From the NCBI RefSeq assembly GCF_902859805.1, contig NZ_CADIKC010000006.1:62001-126000 (forward strand): a stretch of 64,000 nucleotides of DNA, given 5' to 3'. Below the pieces are notes generated by a model, which was not told the origin of the DNA, made no database searches, and worked only from the letters and a program-made list of their open reading frames with translations. The DNA is from Paraburkholderia sediminicola (GTDB lineage Bacteria > Pseudomonadota > Gammaproteobacteria > Burkholderiales > Burkholderiaceae). This document shows, in pieces, positions 8,826 to 17,176 of this stretch. The stretch's first letter is position 1. Every line of letters begins with the position of its first letter. The position numbers were made by a program, and so were the translations under genes.

Positions 8826-8848
8826 GCGACGTCGCTGCAAGAAGGGGC

Positions 8849-8878
8849 TCATGCCGCGGCTTTGAGCGCGGCGTGAGT
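8849..8878. other. Hairpin between ybaB and recR
   Basis: Arms CTCATGCCGCG and CGCGGCGTGAG form an 11-bp stem with one G-U pair. There is no T-run. It may attenuate or stabilise the ybaB transcript. Confidence 0.5.
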
Positions 8879-8952
8879 TGAATACGCGAGCCGGGCTCGT
8901 TCCAATACCTGCTCAGTTCGCAGTTCCCGGTGCGTGCAGGTTTGCATCGATG

Positions 8953-9078
8953 CAGTTCAGTTCAGTTCGATCGTCGGGCATGCCTGACCGACAGGTTGTC
9001 GAGCTGATAGCAGCAACCAGAAGCAACCGCGTCGCCACCCGCATACCGGGCCATACCGGGCCATACCGGGCCATATCA
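8953..9078. repeat. Short tandem repeats upstream of recR
   Basis: Three copies of CAGTT lie at 8953-8967. A 10-bp unit, ATACCGGGCC, is repeated three times at 9043-9072 and decays into a fourth copy. The whole 284-bp gap between ybaB and recR has no other coding signal. Confidence 0.8.
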
Positions 9079-9109
9079 GGCAACACCCACTTCGACACCG
9101 CCGATCCGC

Positions 9110-9706
9110 ATGAAACAACCTTCCGCCTTGTCGGCGCTCGTCGAAGCACTGCGCGTGCTCCCCGGTGTCGGGCCTAAATCCGCGCAACGCATGGCGTACC
9201 ACCTGATGCAGCACGATCGCGACGGCGCCGAGAAGCTCGGCCGTTCGTTGCTGTTCGCGACTGAACATCTGCAGCACTGCGAGAAGTGCAACACCTTTAC
9301 CGAAGCGCAGATCTGCGAAGTCTGCCTCGATGAAGAGCGCGATCCCGCGTTGTTGTGCGTCGTCGAGACGCCCGCCGACCAGATCATGCTCGAACAGACG
9401 ATGACCTATCGCGGCCTCTATTTCGTGCTGATGGGGCGGCTCAGTCCGCTCGACGGCATCGGCCCGAAGGAGATCCATTTTGACCGCCTGGTTAAGCGCG
9501 CGTCGGATGGCATCGTCAAGGAAGTCGTGCTCGCAACCAATTTCACGAACGAAGGCGAGGCTACCGCGCATTACCTCGGGCAGACGCTCAAGGCGCGCGG
9601 CCTTGCCGTGACGCGCCTCGCGCGCGGCGTACCGGTGGGCGGCGAACTCGAGTATGTCGACGCCGGTACGATCGCCCGCGCGATGCTCGACCGGCGCTCG
9701 ATGTAG
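9110..9706 (+). CDS. recR: Recombination mediator RecR
   Basis: The 198-residue protein has the usual length and order: helix-hairpin-helix (LPGVGPKSAQR, 17-27), a four-cysteine zinc finger (Cys57, 60, 69 and 72) and a Toprim domain from about residue 80 (VVETPAD, then GRLSPLDGIGP). RecR works with RecO and RecF to load RecA on gapped DNA. It follows dnaX and ybaB in the same direction, though 284 bp from ybaB, so it may also have its own promoter. Confidence 0.97.
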   Translation: MKQPSALSALVEALRVLPGVGPKSAQRMAYHLMQHDRDGAEKLGRSLLFATEHLQHCEKCNTFTEAQICEVCLDEERDPALLCVVETPADQIMLEQTMTYRGLYFVLMGRLSPLDGIGPKEIHFDRLVKRASDGIVKEVVLATNFTNEGEATAHYLGQTLKARGLAVTRLARGVPVGGELEYVDAGTIARAMLDRRSM

Positions 9707-9720
9707 CACGACGTGACCGG

Positions 9721-9736
9721 CCGCGGCATGCCGCGG
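9721..9736. other. 16-bp perfect palindrome after recR
   Basis: CCGCGG-CATG-CCGCGG, 15 nt beyond the recR stop. It could be a small hairpin marking the end of the recR transcript; no T-run follows. Confidence 0.4.
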
Positions 9737-9828
9737 CGCCTGCAATTCCTGAGTGCGCCAGGCGGCATCGCTTCGCAACGCCTCCAGCCGCGCCGCGCCA
9801 AGGCAAGCACAGAACACAGAGGAGACAC

Positions 9829-11067
9829 ATGAGCGTCAATCCCGATCCCACCGCCAACGCCACCGCCACGCCGAAAGGCCCGCTCGCCGGCGTCAAGGTG
9901 CTCGAGCTCGGCACGCTGATCGCCGGCCCGTTCGCCGCGCGCTTTCTCGGCGAGTTCGGCGCCGACGTCATCAAGATCGAAGATCCCAAAGGCGGTGACC
10001 CATTGCGCAAATGGCGCAAGCTTTATCCGGAGGTCGGCGGCACGTCGCTATGGTGGGCCGTTCAGGCGCGCAACAAGAAATCCGTCACGATCAATCTGAA
10101 AGCCGAAGAGGGCAAGGAGATCGTGCGGCGTCTGGCGAAAGAGGCTGACATCGTTGTCGAGAATTTCCGACCGGGCTTGCTGGAGAAGCTCGGGCTCGGT
10201 TATGACGTTCTGTCGGCGGAGAACCCCGGGCTCGTGATGGTGCGTCTGTCCGGCTACGGCCAGACCGGGCCCTATCGCGACCGGCCTGGATTCGGCGCGA
10301 TCGCCGAATCCATGGGCGGCTTGCGCCACATCACCGGCTATCCGGATTTGCCCCCGCCGCGCATCGGCATTTCGATCGGCGATTCGATTGCCGCGCTGCA
10401 TGGCGTGATCGGCGCGTTGATGGCCTTGCATCACAAACAGGTGAATGGCGGCAAAGGGCAGGTCGTCGACGTCGCGCTGTACGAAGCGGTCTTCAACATG
10501 ATGGAGAGCGTGGTGCCCGAATACGGCGTGTACGGCATGGTGCGTGAGCGCACCGGTGCGTCGCTGCCGGGGATCGTGCCGTCGAACACCTATCCGTGCC
10601 GCGATGGCAGCATCGTCATTGGCGGCAATAGCGATCCGATCTTCAAGCGCCTGATGATCGCTATCGAACGCGAAGACCTGGCGAACGATCCAGCGCTCGC
10701 GCACAACGACGGCCGCGTGCCGCGTACCCAGGAAATCGACGGCGCGATCGCCGCATGGCTCGCCACGCGCACCATCGACGAAGCGCTCGCCGTGCTGAAT
10801 GCCGCGGACGTGCCGGTCGGCCGGATTTACAGCGTCGCGGACATGTTCACCGATCCGCAATACATGGCGCGGCAGATGATTCAACGCTTCAAATGGCAGG
10901 ACGGTCAGGAAATCACACTGCCGTCGGTGACGCCGAAGCTCTCGGAAACCCCCGGCGAGACGCGCTGGTTAGGCCCGGAACTGGGTGAACATACCGATGA
11001 AGTCCTTCAATCACTAGGTTATGATTCTGACCACATTGCAAGGTTGCATGCGCAACAGATTGTGTGA
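9829..11067 (+). CDS. CaiB/BaiF family (class III) CoA-transferase
   Basis: The 412-residue protein fits class III CoA-transferases throughout: N-terminal GVKVLELGTLIAGPFAARFL, GADVIKIE, and VRLSGYGQTGPYRDRPGFG. The conserved catalytic aspartate is in GISIGDS at Asp185. These enzymes move CoA between carboxylic acids through an aspartyl-anhydride intermediate in the cytosol. The acid used here is unknown. A GGAGA lies just before the ATG. The ABC importer that follows after 46 nt might supply an acid substrate, but this is only inferred from proximity. Confidence 0.92.
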   Translation: MSVNPDPTANATATPKGPLAGVKVLELGTLIAGPFAARFLGEFGADVIKIEDPKGGDPLRKWRKLYPEVGGTSLWWAVQARNKKSVTINLKAEEGKEIVRRLAKEADIVVENFRPGLLEKLGLGYDVLSAENPGLVMVRLSGYGQTGPYRDRPGFGAIAESMGGLRHITGYPDLPPPRIGISIGDSIAALHGVIGALMALHHKQVNGGKGQVVDVALYEAVFNMMESVVPEYGVYGMVRERTGASLPGIVPSNTYPCRDGSIVIGGNSDPIFKRLMIAIEREDLANDPALAHNDGRVPRTQEIDGAIAAWLATRTIDEALAVLNAADVPVGRIYSVADMFTDPQYMARQMIQRFKWQDGQEITLPSVTPKLSETPGETRWLGPELGEHTDEVLQSLGYDSDHIARLHAQQIV

Positions 11068-11113
11068 TTGAGCGCGCGGCAAAAAGACAACAAAAGTTCG
11101 GAGACTAGAGACC

Positions 11114-12151
11114 ATGCAACGCAGAACCTTCCTCGCGGGTACCGCTGCGCTCGCCGGCGCCACGTTCGCCGCCGCGCCGCTCGCTTTCGCACAGGGCAAG
11201 CCCGAAACCAGCAAGGTGGCGATCGCCGTCGGCGGCAAGAACCTGTTCTATTACTTGCCGCTCACGATTGCCGAGCGCCGAAACTACTTCAAGGACGAAG
11301 GACTCGACGTCGAAATTTCGGATTTCGCCGGCGGCTCGCAAGCGCTGAAGGCGGCCGTGGGCGGCAGTGCGGATGTCGTCTCCGGCGCCTTCGAACACAC
11401 CTTGCTGTTGCAGGCGCAAAAGCAGTCGTTCCGCGAATTCGTCCTGCAAGGCCGTGCCCCGCAGATCGTGCTCGCGGTGTCGAAGAAGGCGATGCCGAAC
11501 TACAAGTCGATCGCCGATCTGAAAGGCAAGAAAATCGGCGTGACCGCGCCGGGTTCGTCGACCTCGATCATGGCGAGTTTCGTGCTGGCGAAAGCCGGGC
11601 TGACTGCGAAAGACGTTTCGTTTATCGGCGTGGGCGCAGGGGCTGGCGCGATTGCCGCGCTGCAGTCGGGCCAGATTGACGCCATCGCCAATCTTGACCC
11701 GGTGATGACCAAGCTCGAACGCACCGGCGAGATTCGCGTCGTGTCGGACACGCGTACGTTGGCCGATACGCGCAGCGTGTTCGGCGGCGACATGCCGGCG
11801 GGGTGTCTGTACGCGTCGCAGAGCTTCATCACGAAGAATCCGAACACCACGCAGGCGCTGACCAATGCAATGGTGCGCGCCCTCAAGTGGCTGCAAACGG
11901 CGACCGGCAGCGAGCTGATCAATACCGTGCCGGAAGGCTATCTGCTCGGCGACCGCGCGGTGTACCTGGACGCGTGGCAGCACGTGAAGGAGGCCATGTC
12001 GCCGGACGGTCTGATGCCCGCCGACGGCCCGGCCACGTCGCTGAAAACCCTGCAGGCGTTCGATGCGAACGTGCAGGGCAAGCCGATCGATTTGTCGAAG
12101 ACGTGGACCAACGACTTCGTCAAGAAAGCGCTGGCGACGGTCAAGGCCTGA
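11114..12151 (+). CDS. ABC transporter substrate-binding protein, NitT/TauT/SsuA type
   Basis: The 345-residue protein begins with an RRTFLAGTAALAG leader that resembles a Tat signal and ends in AFAQG, a likely cleavage site near residue 27. The mature part has the two-lobed fold of the NMT1/SsuA family (YYLPLTIAERRNYFKDEGLDVE; GSADVVSGAFEH; DLKGKKIGVTAPGSS). It should bind a small anion or heterocycle in the periplasm. Candidates for such systems are sulfonates, taurine, nitrate or pyrimidine precursors; the ligand cannot be decided. It heads a three-gene importer with the ATPase and permease downstream. Confidence 0.92.
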   Translation: MQRRTFLAGTAALAGATFAAAPLAFAQGKPETSKVAIAVGGKNLFYYLPLTIAERRNYFKDEGLDVEISDFAGGSQALKAAVGGSADVVSGAFEHTLLLQAQKQSFREFVLQGRAPQIVLAVSKKAMPNYKSIADLKGKKIGVTAPGSSTSIMASFVLAKAGLTAKDVSFIGVGAGAGAIAALQSGQIDAIANLDPVMTKLERTGEIRVVSDTRTLADTRSVFGGDMPAGCLYASQSFITKNPNTTQALTNAMVRALKWLQTATGSELINTVPEGYLLGDRAVYLDAWQHVKEAMSPDGLMPADGPATSLKTLQAFDANVQGKPIDLSKTWTNDFVKKALATVKA

Positions 12152-12260
12152 GTAGCGTCAGTCAGTAGGGGGCGAAGGACGGTACGTGCCGCATTCGCCT
12201 CGACCACCGTCGTCATGACGACATGACAAACCGAAATCGATCTTCGAAGCGAGTCGAACG

Positions 12261-13073
12261 ATGACCGTTGCCGCCCTGGCGCTCGACAACATCACCTGCA
12301 CCTTTGCCGCGCGCGATAACCGCGCGCAGCGCTATACCGCGGTGAAGGACACGACCTTGCGCATCGCGCCGGGCGAATTCGTCTCGGTGGTCGGCCCGAC
12401 CGGTTGCGGCAAATCCACTTTGCTGAACGTCGGCGCGGGTTTGCTGGAGCCGTCGTCGGGAACGGTCAGTGTGTTCGGCGAACCGCTCAAGGGCATCAAC
12501 CGGCGCGCCGGCTACATGTTCCAGGCCGACGCGCTGATGCCGTGGCGCTCGGCTATCGACAACGTGATGGCCGGGCTCTCATTTCACGGCGTGCCACTGG
12601 CCGAAGCGCGCAGCAAAGCCGACGAGTGGTTGAAGCGGGTCGGCCTCGGCGGTTTCGGCGATCGCTATCCGCATCAACTGTCGGGCGGCATGCGCAAGCG
12701 CGTCGCGATGGCGCAGACGCTGATTCTCGATCCGGACATCATCCTGATGGACGAGCCGTTTTCCGCGCTCGATATCCAGACGCGTCAGCTGATGGAAAAC
12801 GAGTTGCTCGACCTGTGGGCGGCCAAACGCAAAGCGGTGCTGTTCATCACGCACGATCTCGACGAAGCGATCTCGATGTCCGACCGCGTGGTGGTGCTGT
12901 CGGCGGGGCCAGGCACGCATCCGATCGGCGAATTCACCATCGATCTGCCGCGTCCGCGCGATGTCGCCGAAATTCGTGCGCATCCGCGTTTCGTCGAGTT
13001 GCATGCACAGATCTGGAGCGTGCTGCGCGATGAGGTGCTCAAGGGTTATCAGCAGCAACTTACGGCTGTATAA
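12261..13073 (+). CDS. ABC transporter ATP-binding protein, TauB/SsuB type
   Basis: 270 residues with Walker A GPTGCGKST (45-53), the Q-loop in MFQADALMPW, signature LSGGMRKR, Walker B IILMDEPFSALD and the H-loop FITHDLDEAI. The helical domain matches the nitrate/sulfonate/taurine subfamily. It powers the importer whose binding protein lies 109 bp upstream and whose permease lies 133 bp downstream. The gap before the permease contains a 13-bp direct repeat (13094-13119). Confidence 0.95.
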   Translation: MTVAALALDNITCTFAARDNRAQRYTAVKDTTLRIAPGEFVSVVGPTGCGKSTLLNVGAGLLEPSSGTVSVFGEPLKGINRRAGYMFQADALMPWRSAIDNVMAGLSFHGVPLAEARSKADEWLKRVGLGGFGDRYPHQLSGGMRKRVAMAQTLILDPDIILMDEPFSALDIQTRQLMENELLDLWAAKRKAVLFITHDLDEAISMSDRVVVLSAGPGTHPIGEFTIDLPRPRDVAEIRAHPRFVELHAQIWSVLRDEVLKGYQQQLTAV

Positions 13074-13093
13074 GCGGGGCGCGCAGTTGTGTC

Positions 13094-13119
13094 GTTGCGT
13101 TGCGAAGTTGCGTTGTGAA
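13094..13119. repeat. 13-bp tandem direct repeat between ATPase and permease genes
   Basis: GTTGCGTTG(C/T)GAA occurs twice head to tail, differing at one base. Nothing else is visible in this 133-bp gap except the permease ribosome-binding region. Confidence 0.7.
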
Positions 13120-13206
13120 GTGGCGGCGCGTACGGAAATCCGTAGTTAAGTCCTGTTTGTTGCGTCCTGTATTGGCGTCGATCAATCGTCTAAGGCAAAC
13201 CGAGTC

Positions 13207-14031
13207 ATGTGGAAGACGTTGCGCCCGAACCGGGCGAACCTGGTGATCTGGCAGTGGCTGCTGCTCGTGCTGTGCTTCGTGCTCTGGTACGTGCTGACCA
13301 GTCCGACCTTGCTGCCGGCGTTCTATTTCGACGACCCGAACAAGGCCGCGTTCTTCTTCGGCGAGCCGCAGAAGGTGCTGCAACGCATCTGGGAGTGGTT
13401 CACGGGCGGCGAAATCTATCTGCACCTGTGGATCACGCTGGTCGAAACGGTGCTCGCATTCGTGCTCGGCACCGCGCTCGGGCTCGGCGTCGGTCTGTGG
13501 CTTGCGCTGTCGCCGCTCGCGAGCGCGCTATTCGATCCGTACATCAAGGCCGCCAACTCGATGCCCCGCGTGATTCTTGCGCCGATCTTCGGCGTGTGGT
13601 TTGGCCTCGGCATCTGGTCGAAGGTGGCGCTGGGCGTCACGCTGGTGTTCTTTATCGTGTTCTTCAACGTCTACCAGGGCGTGAAGGAAGTGAGCCCGGT
13701 CGTGCTTGCCAACGCGCGCATGCTCGGCGCGAATCGCAAGCAGTTGCTGCGGTTTGTCTATCTGCCAAGTGCGATGAGCTGGGTGTTTTCGAGCCTGCAC
13801 ACGTCGGTGGGCCTCGCGTTCGTCGGTTCGGTGGTGGGGGAGTATCTCGGCTCGGCGCGCGGCGTCGGCTATCTGATTCTGCAAGCCGAAGGCACCTTCG
13901 ATATCAATACTGTGTTCGCCGGGATTCTGGTGTTGACCGCGTTCGCGCTGATTCTCGACGCCATCGTCGGGATTGGCGAGCGGCGGCTGATGAAGTGGCA
14001 GCCGAAGTCGGGTGATACGGAAAAGCTGTAG
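13207..14031 (+). CDS. ABC transporter permease, TauC/SsuC type
   Basis: The 274-residue inner-membrane protein has about six membrane helices and a BPD_transp_1 signature region with the EAA-like loop (ANARMLGANRKQLLRFVYLPSAMSWV). The segment NSMPRVILAPIFGVWFGLG is typical of the sulfonate/nitrate permease group. A rather long hydrophilic stretch after the first helix (FDDPNKAAFFFGEPQKVLQRI) probably lies in the periplasm. It forms the channel for the preceding binding protein and ATPase; a bidirectional terminator follows. Confidence 0.93.
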   Translation: MWKTLRPNRANLVIWQWLLLVLCFVLWYVLTSPTLLPAFYFDDPNKAAFFFGEPQKVLQRIWEWFTGGEIYLHLWITLVETVLAFVLGTALGLGVGLWLALSPLASALFDPYIKAANSMPRVILAPIFGVWFGLGIWSKVALGVTLVFFIVFFNVYQGVKEVSPVVLANARMLGANRKQLLRFVYLPSAMSWVFSSLHTSVGLAFVGSVVGEYLGSARGVGYLILQAEGTFDINTVFAGILVLTAFALILDAIVGIGERRLMKWQPKSGDTEKL

Positions 14032-14055
14032 CTGCGCCTTCCTGAAAGCTCAACA

Positions 14056-14095
14056 AAAACGGCGTGCGGTTTTTTGGACCGCACGCCGTTTTCCG
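14056..14095. terminator. Bidirectional Rho-independent terminator
   Basis: Fifteen-base arms AAAACGGCGTGCGGT and their complement (14056-14070 and 14078-14092) with T-rich ends on both strands. It separates the ABC operon from the convergent oxidoreductase. Confidence 0.9.
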
Positions 14096-14136
14096 TTTCT
14101 TGACACTCAAGGAGTGGCTGCGTCAGCGCACGGCGC

Positions 14137-15111
14137 CTAAGGCGTAATCACGATCTTCCCGATCACCCGGCGCTCCGCCATATCGCGCAACGCGCGGCCG
14201 GTGTCTTCGAGCGAATAGCGTTCCGACACATAGGGCTTGAGCTTGCCCGCGCCGATCCAGCCTGTCATCTGCTCGAACGCCGCGTGATTGTGTTGCGGCT
14301 CGCGTTTCGCAAAGTCGCCCCAAAACACGCCGACCAGACTCGCGCCTTTGAGCAGCGTCAGGTTGAGCGGCAACTTCGGAATCTCGCCGTTCGCAAAGCC
14401 GACCACCAGATAACGCCCGCGCCAGCCGATGCTGCGAAACGCCGGTTCCGCATACACACCGCCGACCGGATCGTAGATCACGTCCGGACCCTTGCCGTCG
14501 GTCAGCGCCTTGATGCGTTCGCGCAGATCTTCGGTGCTGTAGTTGATGGTGGCGTCCGCGCCATGCTTCACGCAGGTGGCGAGCTTCTCGTCGGTCGACG
14601 CCGCCGCGATCACGCGCGCGCCGAGCGCCTTGCCGATCTCGACCGCAGCGAGCCCGACACCGCCCGCCGCGCCCAACACCAGCATCGTCTCGCCGGCCTT
14701 CAACTGGCCGCGATCGACCACCGCATGATGCGACGTGCCATAGGCGAGCGTGAACGCGGCGGCCAGTTCGAAGTCGACGCCGTCCGCCAGCGGCACGCAC
14801 GCCGCGACCGGCGCCAGCGCCTGCTCGGCAAAGCCGCCCGAGCCGGTGAACGCGACCACCCGCGAGCCCGGCTTGAACTGCGTCACACCGGCGCCGACCG
14901 CGCGCACGACGCCCGCGACTTCCGAGCCGGGCGTGAAGGGCAGGGGCGGTTTGAACTGATATTTGTTCTCGATGATCAGCACGTCGGGAAAATTGACGGC
15001 CGCGGCCTTGACGTCGATCACGACGTGGCCTGGCGGCGGCTCGAGGTCAGGCAGATTTTCGACGACCAGGCTCTCCGGCGGTCCATATTGATTACAGCGA
15101 ATCGCGCGCAT
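14137..15111 (-). CDS. NADPH:quinone oxidoreductase-like, zinc-independent MDR family
   Basis: The 324-residue medium-chain dehydrogenase/reductase has an N-terminal GroES-like fold (VKAAAVNFPDVLIIENKYQ) and a Rossmann domain with the nucleotide motif GAAGGVGLAAVEIGKALGA. It lacks the cysteine cluster and catalytic zinc ligands of alcohol dehydrogenases, so quinone or enone reduction with NADPH is the likely chemistry; the true substrate is unknown. The start at 15111 has GGAGA 7 nt upstream. An in-frame extension to 15141 has no such site. Confidence 0.88.
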   Translation of the reverse strand: MRAIRCNQYGPPESLVVENLPDLEPPPGHVVIDVKAAAVNFPDVLIIENKYQFKPPLPFTPGSEVAGVVRAVGAGVTQFKPGSRVVAFTGSGGFAEQALAPVAACVPLADGVDFELAAAFTLAYGTSHHAVVDRGQLKAGETMLVLGAAGGVGLAAVEIGKALGARVIAAASTDEKLATCVKHGADATINYSTEDLRERIKALTDGKGPDVIYDPVGGVYAEPAFRSIGWRGRYLVVGFANGEIPKLPLNLTLLKGASLVGVFWGDFAKREPQHNHAAFEQMTGWIGAGKLKPYVSERYSLEDTGRALRDMAERRVIGKIVITP

Positions 15112-15300
15112 CGTGTCTCCATATCGATCAGGGGTTCGCAACTATTCTGAGTGTAAAACAATCCGCACGACCGTGCGTTTTTATTGTTTGAGGCCGGTTC
15201 GTGCGCGGTCAATACGCATCGGCGCGGGGCCTGGCGCGTGCGCTTTGCATGCGATGCGCGCATGGCCTGCCGTGTCGTTCGCGTGCCTTCTTTCCTCGGT

Positions 15301-15306
15301 TACAAT
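15301..15306 (+). promoter_or_regulatory. surE -10 element next to the start codon
   Basis: TACAAT ends 6 nt before the surE ATG, exactly as at dnaX (both read TACAAT-NNCCGG-ATG). Transcription from it would give a leaderless mRNA. The -35 candidate TTCGCG is weak. Confidence 0.5.
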
Positions 15307-15312
15307 CGCCGG

Positions 15313-16071
15313 ATGCGAATCCTACTCAGCAATGACGACGGTTATCTGGCGCCCGGCCTTGCCGCGCTTTACGAAGCGCTCAAGCCGATCGCGGACGTCA
15401 CCGTGATGGCCCCCGAGCAGAACTGCAGCGGCGCGTCCAATTCCTTGACGCTGTCGCGTCCGCTTTCGGTGCTGCGCTCGGCCAACGGTTTCTACTATGT
15501 GAACGGCACGCCAACCGATTCGGTGCACATTGCACTGACGGGTATGCTGGACCACACGCCGGACCTGGTTGTTTCGGGCATCAACAACGGCCAGAACATG
15601 GGCGAAGACACGCTCTATTCGGGCACCGTCGCCGCCGCCACCGAAGGCATCATGTTCGGCGTACCGGCCATCGCTTTCTCGCTGGTCGACAAAGACTGGG
15701 TGCATCTCGAAGACGCTGCGCGCGTGGCCGCCGAGATCGTCGCGCACTACCTCGCGCAGCCGTTGCCGGGGCATCCGCTTCTGAACGTCAATATTCCGAA
15801 CCTGCCGTACGATCAACTCGACGGCTGGCATATCACGCGTCTTGGCAAGCGGCACCCGTCGCAACCGGTGATCCGCCAGACCAACCCGCGCGGCGAACCG
15901 ATCTACTGGATCGGCCCGTCGGGCAGCGCGCGTGACGCGAGCGAAGGCACCGATTTCCACGCTGTCGCCAATGGCCAGGTGTCGATCACGCCGTTGCAGC
16001 TCGACCTGACCCACACGCAAATGCTGCCCGCAGCGCGCGATTGGGCGCGCGCCGGCAGCGGCGCTTCATGA
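15313..16071 (+). CDS. surE: 5'/3'-nucleotidase SurE
   Basis: 252 residues, the normal SurE length. The N-terminus MRILLSNDDG carries metal ligands Asp8 and Asp9; the SGASNSLT and SGINNGQNMGEDTLYSGTV segments supply the other active-site residues. SurE dephosphorylates nucleoside monophosphates and aids stationary-phase survival. The start at 15313 is set by this motif; the longer open frame upstream has no family similarity. It overlaps pcm by 4 bp and leads surE-pcm-nlpD-rpoS, a block conserved in many gamma- and betaproteobacteria. Confidence 0.97.
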   Translation: MRILLSNDDGYLAPGLAALYEALKPIADVTVMAPEQNCSGASNSLTLSRPLSVLRSANGFYYVNGTPTDSVHIALTGMLDHTPDLVVSGINNGQNMGEDTLYSGTVAAATEGIMFGVPAIAFSLVDKDWVHLEDAARVAAEIVAHYLAQPLPGHPLLNVNIPNLPYDQLDGWHITRLGKRHPSQPVIRQTNPRGEPIYWIGPSGSARDASEGTDFHAVANGQVSITPLQLDLTHTQMLPAARDWARAGSGAS

Positions 16072-17171
16072 CGAGCGAGCGCGCAAAGCGCTTTCCGCTC
16101 GGTCTCGAGGACCTGGTGCGCGAGCCGCGCCGGCCCGAAGGGCGTCCGGGCGAAGTGCGCGCAGCGGCACTTGCCGCGAGCGCGGCGCTGAACGCACGCC
16201 AGCAACCGGCGAAGAATTCGCCGCTCGGCTCTGTGGGGAAGACCCAGGCGAAGTCGCCGGCGAGGGCGCAGACGCAAGCGCAAGCGACATCGCAAGCAAA
16301 GCCGCAGGCGAAGGCGCCGATCAAGGCGCCGGTGAACTCGACGCTGAAACCGCCTGTCAGTGCCCAGGCCAAGCCGCAAACCAAACTGCAGGCCAAACCG
16401 CACGCAACAACCGTCGCGCAAGGTTCGCCTGCGCGCGCTACGCCAAAACCGGCGCCGGTGAACAAGCCCACCGCCAAACTCAACGAGCGCGCCGCTGTGC
16501 CGAACGTCGCATTGAACGGCGCTTTGGCGCTGACTTCGGAACGGGTTCGCGAACGGATGGTCGAACGCCTGCGTGCGAATGGCGTGACCGATCAGCGCGT
16601 GTTGAATGCGATGTCGGTGGTGCCGCGCCACATGTTCGTCGACCCGGGCCTCGCGGCCCAGGCCTACGAAGATGCCGCGTTACCGATCGGCCATCACCAG
16701 ACGATCTCCAAGCCCTCTGTGGTCGCGCGGATGATCGAACTGGCGGCTGCGGGCCGCGCGTTGAACAACGTGCTCGAAATCGGCACCGGTTGCGGCTATC
16801 AGGCGGCGGTGCTGAGCCAGGTCGCGCGCGATGTTTACTCGATCGAACGCATCAAGCCGCTGTCCGAACGCGCGAAGACAAACTTGCGTCCGCTGCGCAT
16901 TCCGAACATCCGGCTGCACTACGGCGATGGCCGCCTCGGGCTGCCGTCGGCGGCGCCGTTCGACGCGATCGTGATCGCCGCAGCCGGACTCGATGTACCG
17001 CAAGCATTACTTGAACAACTCGCGATCGGCGGCCGTCTGGTCGCGCCGGTCGGCTCGCAGGAAGGCCAGAACCAGGTGCTGACTCTGGTCGAACGTCTCG
17101 GACCCGCGCAGTGGCGCGAGTCGCGGCTTGATCGCGTTTTCTTTGTACCCTTAAAATCCGGAGTGATTTGA
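16068..17171 (+). CDS. pcm: Protein-L-isoaspartate O-methyltransferase with long N-terminal linker
   Basis: The C-terminal ~215 residues are a complete PCMT domain: a start helix SERVRERMVERLRANGV, then PRHMFVDPGLAAQAYEDAALPIGHHQTISKP, and the AdoMet motif VLEIGTGCGYQAAV. The enzyme methylates isoaspartyl residues so they can be repaired. It is preceded by about 150 extra residues rich in Lys, Ala, Gln and Pro, presumably disordered and basic. That makes 367 residues against 208 in E. coli. The ATG at 16068 overlaps the surE stop (ATGA). Function of the tail is unknown. Confidence 0.95.
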   Translation: MTSERAKRFPLGLEDLVREPRRPEGRPGEVRAAALAASAALNARQQPAKNSPLGSVGKTQAKSPARAQTQAQATSQAKPQAKAPIKAPVNSTLKPPVSAQAKPQTKLQAKPHATTVAQGSPARATPKPAPVNKPTAKLNERAAVPNVALNGALALTSERVRERMVERLRANGVTDQRVLNAMSVVPRHMFVDPGLAAQAYEDAALPIGHHQTISKPSVVARMIELAAAGRALNNVLEIGTGCGYQAAVLSQVARDVYSIERIKPLSERAKTNLRPLRIPNIRLHYGDGRLGLPSAAPFDAIVIAAAGLDVPQALLEQLAIGGRLVAPVGSQEGQNQVLTLVERLGPAQWRESRLDRVFFVPLKSGVI

Positions 17172-17176
17172 CACCG

